A stretch of 64,000 bases of DNA from Ascarosepion bandense. Taxonomy: Eukaryota > Mollusca > Cephalopoda > Sepiida > Sepiidae. How positions within the stretch are numbered: position 1 is the first letter of the stretch; each line of letters starts with the position of its first letter. The position numbers and the translations under genes were made by a program. The notes below the pieces were generated by a model. It saw only the letters and a list, made by a program, of their open reading frames with translations, ran no database searches and was not told the DNA's origin. Shown here piece by piece: positions 20,580-30,745 of this stretch. The stretch spans positions 260,001 through 324,000 of the forward strand of contig JBBBDQ010001156.1 in the NCBI GenBank assembly GCA_037127315.1, read 5' to 3'.

Positions 20580-20616
20580 AAAAAAATAAATAAATAAATA
20601 AAAATAAATAAATACT
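20580..20616. repeat. A-run and (AAAT)n
   Basis: Poly-A followed by (AAAT)n-type sequence. Confidence 0.9.
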
Positions 20617-20724
20617 AATACCATATCTGGTATATGGAACTGTCGATATAAAAGAGTTCAAAAACGCTAACACTGACACATAATTAATCAATTATTTTCC
20701 ACCCTAGAACCTTTTTCTGAAATA

Positions 20725-20935
20725 TGTCAGTCAGCCAGTGAAGTGCCATACGTGAAACACGCTTGGGTGATCATGTCTCGAAAGAGACATGACTGACTGG
20801 GCAGAAGATTATCCTGCAGTAGGTTGTCATTACTTTCTGTGATAGAAGGGTTGCCGACCAAGGCTATAGATCAAATCTGTCCTGTTAGTTGACTCATGGC
20901 TAGAGGGGGATGAGATTATTATATTATTAAATATT
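20725..20935 (-). mobile_element. SINE copy, head-truncated
   Basis: Matches the body and 3' end of the SINE; the tRNA-like head is missing. It is more diverged than the copy at 20057-20382. Confidence 0.82.
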
Positions 20936-21034
20936 ATTTATTTGGGGATCAGTTTATTACTTCATAGCAATATAAAACTGCTCCCCCACTTTATGCCCAG
21001 TAGAATTCTTAATCATGTTTTCAGCTATTATATT

Positions 21035-21290
21035 CAGTCAGTCAGTTAAGTGCCATACGTGAAACACGCTTGGGCAATCATGTCTCGAAAGAGACATTAA
21101 CGACTGGGCAGAAGATTATGCCGCAGTAGGTTGCCATTGCTTTCTGCGGTAGACTGGTTGCCAGCCAAGGCTATAGAACCCAATCTGTCCTGTTTGTTAA
21201 CCCACAACTGGGAGGAAGAGACGGATTAATAACTATCCTAAGGGTAAGTGAATGCAATGAATTCAACTGGAATTCGAACATGGATGAAAT
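21035..21290 (-). mobile_element. SINE copy, head-truncated
   Basis: Matches the SINE from the 3' CTGACTGACTG end through the B-box region (GAATTCCAGTT) but stops before the A box. It is the third SINE within 1.3 kb in the same orientation. Confidence 0.86.
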
Positions 21291-21314
21291 ATGTTACGTC
21301 ATAAAACTTTAGCT

Positions 21315-21570
21315 ACTTTTTCGCTATTTATGACGAGCTACAGTCCCTCGTTCCATGAGTTCAGACTAAGGCAATCTATGTAATAATATCAGATGAATCA
21401 AACTAATTCTCTTCGTAATACATTAATAAGAAGAACATTCCATTAGGAAACCTCTTTTCAAGGGCCGTTACTTTCTGGAACAAACTCCCGAAAGTTTATA
21501 TCCTTGAGCCCTAAAACCTTCGTCTCGTCAATTCCAGGACCAACCGTTAACTATTCTAACAATCCCTCCT
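21315..21570 (+). pseudogene. Diverged LINE RT tail
   Basis: Frame pieces read DELQSLVPSYEFR, then IPLGNLFSRAVTFWNKLPKV. This is the typical FSR..LWNSLP end of CR1/Jockey-type RT tails. It is broken by frameshifts and shows no 3' signature. Confidence 0.45.
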
Positions 21571-21811
21571 AATCATTCTCATGTTAGTGATTAGGGCAAC
21601 GAAACAATCATAGGAGGTCGTAATGCCACAATCAATAACGACGATAAATAGTCAAGCTATGAACCAACTCACATGACCTGAAGATTGCGTTCAAACATGG
21701 GACAGTACTTCGGTTTTGAAATATGTGCTAATACTGCTTATATATACAAATGCTCTCTCTCGCTTATTGAGCATTTTAACACTATAAATGTCTTAAAACT
21801 GTAGTTTATTA

Positions 21812-21980
21812 TATATATAATTATATAGTTATGTATCAATTGTATATTGTGACACGGAAATTTCTATGTTTCGAGATAGATTCTCATCATCAGGCAATGT
21901 TGATGTTAGTTGCGCAGATGATTTTCATTTAAATGACAAAAACCTTTGGTTTGCTGTGAATATATGTGGGTGTTTCTTTT
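21812..21980 (-). repeat. Dispersed repeat with hammerhead-like core, copy 2
   Basis: Second copy of 296-460. CTGATGA, the hairpin, GAAA and GTC are retained on the minus strand. One pair of stem I is lost compared with copy 1, and two bases are inserted in the stem III loop. Confidence 0.8.
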
Positions 21981-22111
21981 AACTATATAGTTATATTAAG
22001 CTCTATAATACTCATAATATTGAGCACTGTTTATAATAAAATAAATGCCAGGGCACTCAAAATAAAAATAAAAAAACCTCGAGTCCTCTTCACCTGGAAT
22101 TAGTTCAGTAT

Positions 22112-22113
22112 AT

Positions 22114-22195
<82 letters not shown>
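22112..22195. repeat. (AT)n microsatellite
   Basis: Long AT dinucleotide runs interrupted by single ATAC steps. Confidence 0.97.
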
Positions 22196-22196
<1 letters not shown>

Positions 22197-22450
22197 AAGA
22201 AAAAATTTAAGCAGACGCGTTATTTAATTTGTAAAATCTTCTGTACAATAAAGACGGAAGCTGGTGATGGTGTGGCTGAAATACGCCCACACTTCCGATT
22301 TACCATGAAATAACGTGTCTGCCTATCTTTTTTCTTTTATTTGCTCTATATGTATATATATACATACATATTTAGAGCTCTCTTAGAGAGTTATCCTACC
22401 GCTGTATGTACAGGATATTCCTTTGGATTCTTCTATATCTACAAAGCATG

Positions 22451-22451
<1 letters not shown>
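22196..22451 (-). repeat. Dispersed ~235-bp repeat, copy 2
   Basis: Reverse-complement match to 604-840, with (AT)n on both sides (22112-22195 and 22453-22500). Confidence 0.72.
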
Positions 22452-22504
<53 letters not shown>

Positions 22505-22580
22505 AACAGTACATTATAGATATCTTCCAAACGAATTCACAAACGATTATGGCCAGTGGAAATGATAATGTACTGTTTAA

Positions 22581-22618
<38 letters not shown>
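22452..22618. repeat. Two (AT)n tracts
   Basis: (AT)n at 22453-22500 and 22583-22617, separated by an 80-bp block that begins and ends with TTAAACAGTACATTA and its inverse. Confidence 0.95.
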
Positions 22619-22619
<1 letters not shown>

Positions 22620-23498
22620 AAAAACTACTAAAAAGTTGTAAGTTTAAAAATGTATTTTTTTGAAAGTATTTAATTTATTTCTATTATTATATTTGATATT
22701 TCAAACCATCCTTGGCCTTTCATCAGAAACAAATGATTTTAAAATTTAAATTAGAGACGTTTTCGCAATGAGCGTTTGTCCGAGAGATTGTTTATATCAC
22801 GTGACGCAGAAAGCGACAGATTTTTTTTAATATTTGTAAACGCAAACTCATCCCTAACAATACCTACAAATGTTGTTTTAAAGAAAATTTTCTTATGTGT
22901 ATCTAAAAAATGTTTAACTATTGAAATATTTATAAAGATTCAAAACACCTAAGTCCCTATTTAACCCTAGCCTGTATGTATTTAATTTTATAAGACAGTA
23001 TACGTGGATCATCACTATATACAGAGTTTCCACTCAAATACGAGTATTCATTGAAAATAATAATGTTAAACAAATAAAAATTCAAAATATGTTGGCTGAT
23101 GCCAATTTCGTAAATTTCCGTATAATTCCGTAATGTTGTCGTCGGTTGAGTTTGTTTACATTTGAAACAATCTGAGCATATATTAATCGTTTGATGAAAT
23201 GGATCTCCAGAATGACTCTGTAATGGTTAAATTGATTAATAGCTACCATGAAATGTTTTGTTGCTCTATTTGTAAAGACACGTCTAATCTTAAGATGGTA
23301 TCTTCCTGGTGTATGTAGGTTCGATTCTTGTCGGAAGATAGATATTTTTTAAACGATTTCGCAAATTATTAAAGTCTAAAAATGTTATAATATCACTGCA
23401 AAATTAGCGTTTTTGTTTAGACGCTTCTCACTTGATAAGACACAAGAAACAGAATAGCTACTTTTTACTGATATTATAATATACTTATGTTACAAATT

Positions 23499-23500
<2 letters not shown>
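22619..23500. other. AT-rich stretch, tRNA-like relic
   Basis: Mostly unrecognised. Around 23316-23338 there is GTAGGTTCGATTCTTGTCGGAAG, which resembles a tRNA B box and acceptor side, possibly the remnant of a tRNA-like head. Confidence 0.35.

Positions 23501-23501
<1 letters not shown>

Positions 23502-23546
<45 letters not shown>
23502..23546. repeat. (AT)n microsatellite
   Basis: 45 bases of AT dinucleotide immediately before the Tc1-like element. Confidence 0.97.
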
Positions 23547-23548
<2 letters not shown>

Positions 23549-24483
23549 GCATATACAGTGCCACACAAAAGTTTACAACACATTATAAAAAATTATTTTT
23601 TCGATATTTCAGTTATATTAATTAAACTTTTACTGATCGTAGAATATATATTTCAAATATCAGTCAAACCATCAAATTCTATAAAAAGTTTAACAAAGTT
23701 TCCCACGAAGAATGTCCGATATTTAATAACGCAAAAGTTTACAACAAATTTTTTTATGAACAACACATTTTACTAGAATATTCTAAATTAGGATGGTCGT
23801 CTTCAGGGAGGACTGTAAGTAAGTAGAGTAAAAGTAAGTACGGATACAATTTGTCGATATGACATCTTTTCGAGACAAAGAGGAAAAAAAGGCTTTTTAA
23901 GCGAAAACAGGTTAATGCTACATGAATTTTGCAAACGAGCCTTGTATCAAACCTGAGGGCATTTTGGGTAAATGTACTTTCATCAGACGAAAAAGAAATT
24001 GAAGATTTTGTCACAAATGCTGTGGCAAAAGTTAGAAGAAAGAAAGGTACTGAATATTCTCCGAAGAATACTATCCCATCGGTAAAATTTGGGGTCGCTT
24101 TAGTGCCGAAAGTGTAGCAAACATTGAAATAAGAGACGAGAGAATGAATGTAGAATATTATAGGGATATTTTTGAGATAAATTCACATCAGAATGCACAC
24201 TCGCTGGGCTTGAAACAAAACTGGGTCTTTCAACAAGACAACGATCCTAAACATACTGTAAAGCTTACAAAATCAATTAGAATAAATATTCTAAAATGGC
24301 CAAGTCAACTTCCAGATCACAATCCGATTGGAAATTTATGGAGAGAGCTGAAACAGAGAATTCAAAGAAAACCGCAAAACCTTCACGACGTAAAGGAATT
24401 TTATCGGAAAGAATGGAAAATATTAACCAAGAAACATGCAAGAAATTCGTTGCTGACTACTCTAAATGCCTACGTTGCTACTT

Positions 24484-24838
24484 CTTCTTCTTCTATGTGC
24501 CCTGTCCCTTCAGGACGTAGGCGATCATGGATCTCCACGTCTCCCTATCCCTTGTGGCTCTTAGTATGTTTGCTCCTGTTGCTCCTGGCAACCCCCGTTC
24601 CGTCATCCACCTGATCAGACTCTGCAGATATGTTATCCGCTGCCTTCCTCTGTCTCTCCTTCCTTCTATCTGACCAGTCAGTATCAGGTTCTCCAGGCTC
24701 TCCTTCCTCATTGCATGTCCCAGGAACTTCAGTTGTCTCTTCCTGATGCTCAGCATCAATTTCCTTTTTGTTGCCATTCTTTCTAAGACTTCGTCGTTGC
24801 TTGTATGCTCAGTCCACGATATCCGTAACATCCTTCTG
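24484..24838 (-). mobile_element. LINE-B 3' end inserted in Tc1 transposase
   Basis: Minus strand reads MLRISWTEHTSNDEVLERM, SIRKRQLKFLGHAMRKE, GRQRITYLQSLIRWMTERGL and MIAYVLKGQGT, then a short (AAG)n tail. A perfect 13-bp target duplication TACGTTGCTACTT lies at 24471-24483 and 24839-24851. The frame is open for 112 codons, so this is a fairly young, 5'-truncated insertion. Confidence 0.92.
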
Positions 24839-24842
24839 TACG

Positions 24843-24882
24843 TTGCTACTTACGGGTTCTTAAAAGAACCCGTAAGTAGCAA
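24843..24882. repeat. Perfect 19-bp palindrome
   Basis: Arms 24843-24861 and 24864-24882 are perfect inverse copies with a 2-base centre. The left arm overlaps the LINE-B target duplication. It lies in what should be the end of Tc1 transposase coding sequence. Confidence 0.95.
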
Positions 24883-24911
24883 TAACGGTTACGCTACGAA
24901 ATATTAATAGA

Positions 24912-25302
24912 TCTAAACTTATTTATAAATGGAAATTTGTCTGTGTGTGTACGTGTGTGTGTGTGTCTGTGTATATCTGTAAGTGTGTGCGTTACCTATA
25001 GACTCCGAAACGGCTGAACCGATTTTCTTGAAAATTTACACAGTTGGACTATAAGCGTCTGCGAGTGTTCTTAGCTAGGTTTTGTGTCAAGATACCCCCG
25101 ATAAATATTGAAAATTGATAATCGAAAAAATCAGGTTATAGTAGGAGAGGTTCGATTTTAATCAAATTTGATACACTCATAGACAAAGACATAAGAAACG
25201 ATATTCAGAAGTTGCAGTTCTTACAATAGTGCAGAAAATCGATCATATATATATATATATAAGCTTTCATTACACCCGAGAAACACCGGGCTATACTGCT
25301 AG
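24912..25302 (+). mobile_element. Non-autonomous Helitron, family 2
   Basis: Starts TCTAAACTTATTTATAAATG after A (24912). The usual GTGTGTCTGTGT leader follows, then ATAGACTCCGAAACGGCTGA, a block common near Helitron 5' ends. It ends with the hairpin CCCGAGAAACACCGGG, ten bases before CTAG (25299-25302), followed by T. A^T insertion without duplication and no coding sequence fit a 391-bp non-autonomous Helitron. The same family is seen in reverse at about 60000-60335. Confidence 0.86.
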
Positions 25303-25341
25303 TGATTTAATAAATGTACTGTAAACTTTTGTGCTATTAAA

Positions 25342-25614
25342 TATTGGTTTTTCTTCCTGGGATATTTGTGTTGATTATTTTTTTAAAATCTGATTGTTTG
25401 ACTAAAGGCTTACACATATGCATTATGAGCAGTAAATGTTTCATTAATCAAAGTGTGCTAGAAATACCTTAAGAATCATCTTTTGTCAATTGTTGTAAAA
25501 TTACGCACGGCACAGTACATAAATATTTTTTTCTGGTATTGATAAAACAATGCTATGAAATATATATTAATAAATATATATATTATTGTAGGTCTATATC
25601 ACTACTCGGAGTTT
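25342..25614. other. AT-rich spacer
   Basis: Nothing recognised apart from short AT runs near 25560-25585. Confidence 0.4.
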
Positions 25615-25755
25615 CATGCAGGTGCTTATTATGAATTGATCGTTGTAGGTTTGAATTTTTGGTCCTCGCCTTGATCATGGTAGTTACATTTTATAATAAT
25701 GGGGTGCTACTTTTTAAAATTTATAATTTAAATACAACTAAAACTTGTTTGTTAT
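25615..25755 (+). repeat. Dispersed repeat, partner at 28155
   Basis: Shares CAGGTGCTTAT, then about 60 bases including TACTTTTTAAAATTTATAAT and AAACTAAAACTT, with 28155-28350. Unidentified old repeat. Confidence 0.55.
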
Positions 25756-25920
25756 TAATACATTCTTATGAGTGCGCGGTATCGCCTCATTAGTCATGTT
25801 ATGCTTTGGCGTCATAACAAGTTTTGTATCTTTCAACATCATACCGGTTTATACAAGAGACCCTACCGGAACAATACTACTTCAGCAGGCAATCCTGAAT
25901 CCAGTTATCACCAAGCGCTC

Positions 25921-26520
25921 ATCTTCTACTTCTGTATGCCTTGTCCTTTCAGGACGTAGGCGATCATGGCCTTCCACGTCTCCCTATCCCTAGTGGCTCT
26001 TAGCACGCTTTCTCCTATAACGTCTCGCAGACCCCGTTCTGTCATCCACCTACCCAGGCCATTCAAATATGTTATCCGCTGTTTTCCTGTTTCTCTTTTT
26101 TCCTTCATTCTTGCCTGTTAGTATCAAATTTTCCAAGCCCTTCTTCCTCATTGCATGTCCCAGGAACTTCAGTTGTCTCTTCCTGATGCTCAATATTAAT
26201 TTACTTTTCGTTTCCATTCTTTCCAACACTTCGTCATTGCTCACATGCTCGGTCCACGATATCCGCAGCATCCCTCTGTAGAACCATATTTCAGCTGCTT
26301 CAAGTTTTCCCTTCATCTTTGATGATATTGTCTAACATTTACTGCCATATTGAAGAACCGACATCACATAGCAATCCAGCACTCTCTTCTTTGTTTCTAG
26401 TGAAAGTTTCCTGTGTCTTAATACTTTACTCATCTTCTGGAACGCATCCTTCGCCATGCCAATTCGCCTTTGGATCTTAGTGTTGCACTTTTCGTCTTCC
26501 ATTTGAACACTTCCCAGTTG
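25921..26520 (-). pseudogene. LINE-B 3' end, minus strand
   Basis: Minus strand reads CDTKIQRRIGMAKDAFQKM, RKLSLETKKRVLDCYVM, LEAAEIWFYRGMLRISWTEH, SIRKRQLKFLGHAMRK, GLGRWMTERGL and MIAYVLKGQG across two frames. A short (AAG)-type tail lies near 25921. It is a 5'-truncated copy with one frameshift near 26080. Confidence 0.87.
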
Positions 26521-26849
26521 CTACTGACTATTATGAAATTGCAAGCGACCAGTCCGAAACGCGGTACGTTCGTTCTGCCTCAGTCAAGACGACATAAAAG
26601 GAGAACAAAATGAATTTTCGTCTTTTCTTTTTTGGAACAATATGTGGAATGACCGACACTCCCAATGTTCTCCCCTACACATAATAAGTAAGTGATTTTG
26701 TCAGGAAATATTCTCTCTTGAAACAATATTTTACTAAAAAGAAAAAAAAAACAAACTTATACTTACCCTGGTCATAAGAACTATGATTAGAAACGTTATT
26801 TTAACTTTTCCCCTTCCTTCTCTATTCCTTTTATCTTCCTTTCTTGACT
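26521..26849. other. Unannotated stretch
   Basis: No recognised element. Confidence 0.4.
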
Positions 26850-27960
26850 GTCCCTTCAAACAGAGATCTCCGTCGTAGAGCTTCATGGATCTGGTTTGTT
26901 GTAATTCATAACCATTTCGAGGCCTTCTCTGCAGATTCTGAAATAGTCCCAGTAGCCTTTCTCATTTTAATTCTGCTGACTCCAAGCCGACTTAAAGTTC
27001 TGCATAAAGATCTTCCTGAAAAACCCCAGCATCCAACTTTACTCGGAAGGCAGATAGTCTGCCATTGGTTAGAAGTGCACTTCTCAAATAGCTCCTGGTA
27101 TATTTCAAGCTATCATTCAATAGTCGTCTCCAATTTCTCCTCCCAAGGTACCGTAAGTTCGAACATTACAACCTGCCTAGCCCCTAATAACCAGATTACT
27201 ACGAATATCAGGGTGCAGAGTAGATGTCACTATCTGCTCTGGGAATTTCAACTGGCTCCCGAGGACTACTCTCAATTGCCAATTTTGGACAGAAGCGATT
27301 ATGCAAGCTAGCGATTTACACAACGAGGAGTTTTAGCCGGCCTTGACGAAATACATCACTTTCATTCTGGGCTTAAAACTACAAATGTTGATTTTTCTGG
27401 CCACCATTTCAGACAATTTAAGTACCTGAGAATGTCTTCACCGGTATTTTCCATCGCCAACGGCCCTCGGAGTGGCGCTTAGAATATGCTTTAGCGTTCC
27501 TTTCATGACACAGAGTGGAAATAATGATGTTTCACTCACCCTCAAAGTTTGCCGGATTCGGTAGCACACGATACACAGATTGTACATGAAATTTAATCCT
27601 ACTGCAGTCGGAGTGCCAGATCTCCGACCTAGCTTATTTTCCGCCGTGAAAAATCCTCCCATCGTGTCTCTGCACCCTGCTGGTTTAGTGCTACCATCTT
27701 GCATATTCTTTTTTTCCTCAACATTGGCTCGTACTTCATCTTGAATGATTTTTCCCTCTCTGTTTTCCGCAGGTTTTTTTACTAGGGTACCAAGCCCTCA
27801 TAAACAGATGCCACTGTTGCCCACGAGAGACCTCTGCTTTAAACACTCCTCAGCAATACCAAGTTCACTTCTTGCACTCCGTTTTCTTCCAGTGCGGACC
27901 TCTGATGGATGCTGTCTTAACTTTTGTATCCTTAAAGTCGTTATATTGTAGTAATTCTCT
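26850..27960 (-). pseudogene. Zinc-finger/nuclease-type LINE C-terminus, decayed
   Basis: Minus-strand fragments over several frames give, in order: EVSRGQQWH, SVYRVLPNPANF, LCVMKGTLKHILS (usual CxxC..GTLEHILSxC), GDGKYR, FVKAG, ASVQNWQLRVVLGSQLKFPE, TLHPDIRS (usual RPDIV), and LGVSRIKMRKATGTISESAE then KASKWL. This order is known from LINEs whose RT is followed by a CCHC finger and a PD-(D/E)XK-like domain. It is heavily frameshifted; the third nuclease residue cannot be judged. The plus-strand 155-codon frame here is its shadow. Confidence 0.65.
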
Positions 27961-28154
27961 TGGTCGAGAGACTATGAATTCCTCCACTAAACTTTTAAAT
28001 GGAAGTTGAAGGGTGTTTCAGTTGGTATATAGTGGGGCGCTACAGCGACTTCTCGGCATCTGTGTAGGTAGCCGTTATTTCACCTTTCCTTGGCCTCCAC
28101 TGATGTCATTAGAATGTCATAGATCAACAAAAGATATAGCTAAGATAGATAATC
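27961..28154. other. Unannotated spacer
   Basis: No recognised element. Confidence 0.4.
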
Positions 28155-28350
28155 AGGTGCTTATCAGGAACTGACAGTTTTGGGAGTTGAATTTGTGATT
28201 CTAGTGTTGTGCATGGTCGTTATATATTTTAATGATCGGGTACTATTTTTTAATTTCATAATTTAAGTTAAACTAAAAATTGAACATATATATTTTAATG
28301 GTCGGGTAATATTTTTGAACTTCATAATCTAAGTTAAACTAAAAGTTATA
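28155..28350 (+). repeat. Dispersed repeat with internal 58-bp duplication
   Basis: Partner of 25615-25755. A block beginning TTTTAATG(A/G)TCGGGTA and ending AAACTAAAA occurs twice in tandem at about 28229-28345. Confidence 0.6.
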
Positions 28351-28360
28351 TATATATGTA

Positions 28361-28366
28361 TTTGTT

Positions 28367-28403
<37 letters not shown>

Positions 28404-28745
28404 AAACGATGGAAAGAACAGAGGAAGATAAGAGGAAGAAAAGGGGGAAGAAAAACGAAAGCATAATATAAAAACGACAGAAAAAGAAAAAAAAATTAAA
28501 TTTTAAAAAAAGAAGAAATATCCCAAAAGATTTACAAAAGAAGGGACGTAAAGAGAAAAAATAAAGACAGAAAAAAAAACGTAGAGAAAAATAAAATAAT
28601 GGATAAAAAAAAAGTAAAATGTAAACATAGAAAAAAAAAACATGAAAAAGCGAAAAGAAAGTAAAACAAAGAAAAAGAAAAAAAGACAAAAGAGAAATTG
28701 ACAAAGGCGGATAAGTTAAAATAAAAATTTAAAAAAAACAATAGA
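28361..28745. repeat. (TG)n and 340-bp purine tract
   Basis: (TG)n at about 28366-28400 is followed by a strongly A/G-biased plus strand to 28745. Long F-rich minus-strand frames here are composition artefacts. Confidence 0.9.
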
Positions 28746-29284
28746 TTAAAAAGAAATATATTTTTATATAATATACAATAGCCATTGTTGTGATGTTATT
28801 TCGCCCGCAAATATCTTCATTTACGATTTGGTTTATGAAACATTGAATAATTTCAAGATACACTTTTTGGTAGAGAAAATCGTTTATACGACGTATTTCC
28901 ATGTACATATATGCATACATAATGTATATGTTTTCGTAGATATTTTTTCTGCATTAAAGCGTAGAAATATTCCGTGTCTTGTCTGTTATTTCATTCTCGT
29001 GCGTGATTTTGTAGAAAAGCTATATGGTTGTTTATAGATGGCTTTATGTAAGACGTTCTTGGATGATTACTCTCTTGACGGCGGTTGTAACGACTCCTCT
29101 GTTAGTTGGCAGGCCCAATTTCAGAGCAGTGTGATCTACCCCGAGAACTCGTCTTGAATGCCAGTTCAAACGAACAAGCGCAAGAGTTTTCGGTAATAAT
29201 TGGGAAACACGCAGGTTTGCACGTAACGCTAATGGCAAAGAAGGCTCTTTCGATGAAACTATTGTCCTGTAAAAACGAAAGAAA
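28746..29284. other. Unannotated stretch
   Basis: AT-rich, then a less biased block at about 29040-29280 with short open frames on both strands and no recognised domain. Confidence 0.35.
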
Positions 29285-29505
29285 CTAGATATGGAGTGAC
29301 AGAAAGAGAAGAACGGAAAGCGGCGTAGCAAGAGAAATCGATAGTGAAAGAGATGGAAAGAGACGAAGGAAATAAAATTGAAAAATCAGGAAAAAAAAAA
29401 CAGGGTTCGAAACGAGGATTTGATGAGAAGAAAAAAAAGAAAAGAAAGAACAAATAAATAGAAGGAAAGAAAAGCTGATAAACAGAGAAAAAAAAACTGT
29501 AGATA
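29285..29505. repeat. Second purine-rich tract
   Basis: About 220 bases almost entirely A/G on the plus strand. Confidence 0.85.
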
Positions 29506-30039
29506 TACGTAACATGGTTGGTCCGAATCAATATTTAAAAAGAACAATAACTATTATTATAAAAAAGGAAGAAACATTCAAACTTCACGATATTTATCAA
29601 AAGTTAACTCAGATTTTCTGTATTCTTCGCACTTCAGAATCCAGATATAAAATTGAAACTTTACGATATTTATCAGAGGTTGAATCAGAGTAACATGTTA
29701 CTTCATTTTCAATATCTTGATATAATGTTAAGACTTTGCAATATTTATCACAGGTCGTCTTAGAGTCCCATTCTAATTCGATCTTCAGTATCAAGATATA
29801 ATATTAAAACTTCACGATATTTATTGAAGGTTTATTTCACGATTCTTCGCACTTCAGAATCAGATATAAAATTAATCTGTCCTCCGATAAATATCGTAAA
29901 CTATATTTATCAGAGGACAGATCAGAGTTTCATTTGAATTCACTTTTCAGCATCAACATATGTTATTGAAACATTATGATATTTATAAGAGGTCGACTAA
30001 GAGTTTCATGTTTTATTATTATCCTGATATAAGCTAGGA

Positions 30040-30745
30040 ATTTTAGGTCACTGTGTCGCGCCAGGATGTTTTTTCCTCCTGAATCCATCTTGCATATATA
30101 TTAATTAAACATCCGTCCGTGCATAGAATATTGCCGTCATATATGGTTAGGCGCACCCGCTGTCCATCTCAATGTTCTTGACAGGCTCCAAAGGAGAATC
30201 AGTAATGTGATAGGTACCGACTTGGCGGTTCGACTTCAGCCACTTTCTCACTGACGGGATGTGGCTTCCCTCTGTCTGTTCTACAAATATTTTCATGGCT
30301 TCTTTTCCGACAAACTAAAGTCATTGGTGCCCCTGCCACAGGTGTTTACTCGTGCAATCAGACTGGCAACTGAGTCCAACCCATTCACATTAAAATCAAC
30401 CAAATGTAGACGACAATTCTACTCCATCAGCTCATTTTCTCGCACTTCCCGCCCGCGGAACTCGCTTCTATTATCTTGCTTTCCTGACGGCTACAATCTC
30501 CAGGAATTTAAATGCAATGTCAATACCCATCTCTTAACCATTTGACTCTAGTTGTTTCTACATCACACTGTATACCTTTTCCTTTCTCTCTTTCTTTGCA
30601 ACTGTCATCACACCTGTATTCCCAATCTTAACTGGTTCGTCGTTCTCTTTACTCTCTTCCTATCTAATCTTTTATTCTTATGTAGCCCCCTGCACATCAG
30701 TGGCGTTGCCGCCTTGCTCGGTGTGAAACGGTTAAAAAATGGTAA
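30040..30745 (+). pseudogene. LINE-A 3' end, plus strand, in the 75-bp array
   Basis: Reads ARMFFPPESILHIY, GAPAVHLNVLDRLQRRISNV, IGTDLAVRLQPLS, DVASLCLFYKYFHGFFSD, TRAIRLATESNPFTLKSTKC, FSRTSRPRNSL, CFPDGYNLQEFKCNVNTHLL and stop at about 30541. A 150-base 3' region follows, then the shared end CCCCCTGCACATCAGTGGCG...GTGTGAAACGGTTAAAAAA. The frame from 30261 is open for 94 codons; the part upstream has stops. It is a 5'-truncated CR1/Jockey-like LINE. Confidence 0.86.

Larger units (their letters stand above)
23880..24906 (+). pseudogene. Tc1-like transposase, inactivated
   Basis: DDE transposase segments in order: FWVNVLSSDE (first D), RRKKGTEYSPKNTIPSVKFG, WVFQQDNDPKHT (second D), WPSQLPDHNPIGNLWRELK, then VADYSKCLRCY, and after the LINE-B insertion NNGYATKY and stop at about 24906. 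The catalytic glutamate of the usual NPIENLW motif is G here, so the enzyme would be dead even without the frameshifts (near 24110 and 24400). The N-terminal DNA-binding part is not readable. Confidence 0.82.
23556..25341 (+). mobile_element. Tc1-like DNA transposon with nested insertions
   Basis: The left end starts CAGTGCCACACAAAAGTTTAC after TA. The right side has the inverted match GTAAACTTTTGTG (25321-25333), after which the end has decayed. Between them is a Tc1-type transposase. A LINE-B copy (24484-24838) and a Helitron (24912-25302) interrupt it, so the ancestral element was about 1.0 kb. The right terminus is approximate. Confidence 0.8.

Noticed and set aside
26844..27311. 155-codon plus-strand open frame
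   Set aside because: It is the antisense shadow of the LINE C-terminus on the minus strand; only the minus strand shows family motifs.
28339..28741. Long F- and S-rich minus-strand frames
   Set aside because: They arise from the purine tract; such strand bias leaves few stop codons by chance.
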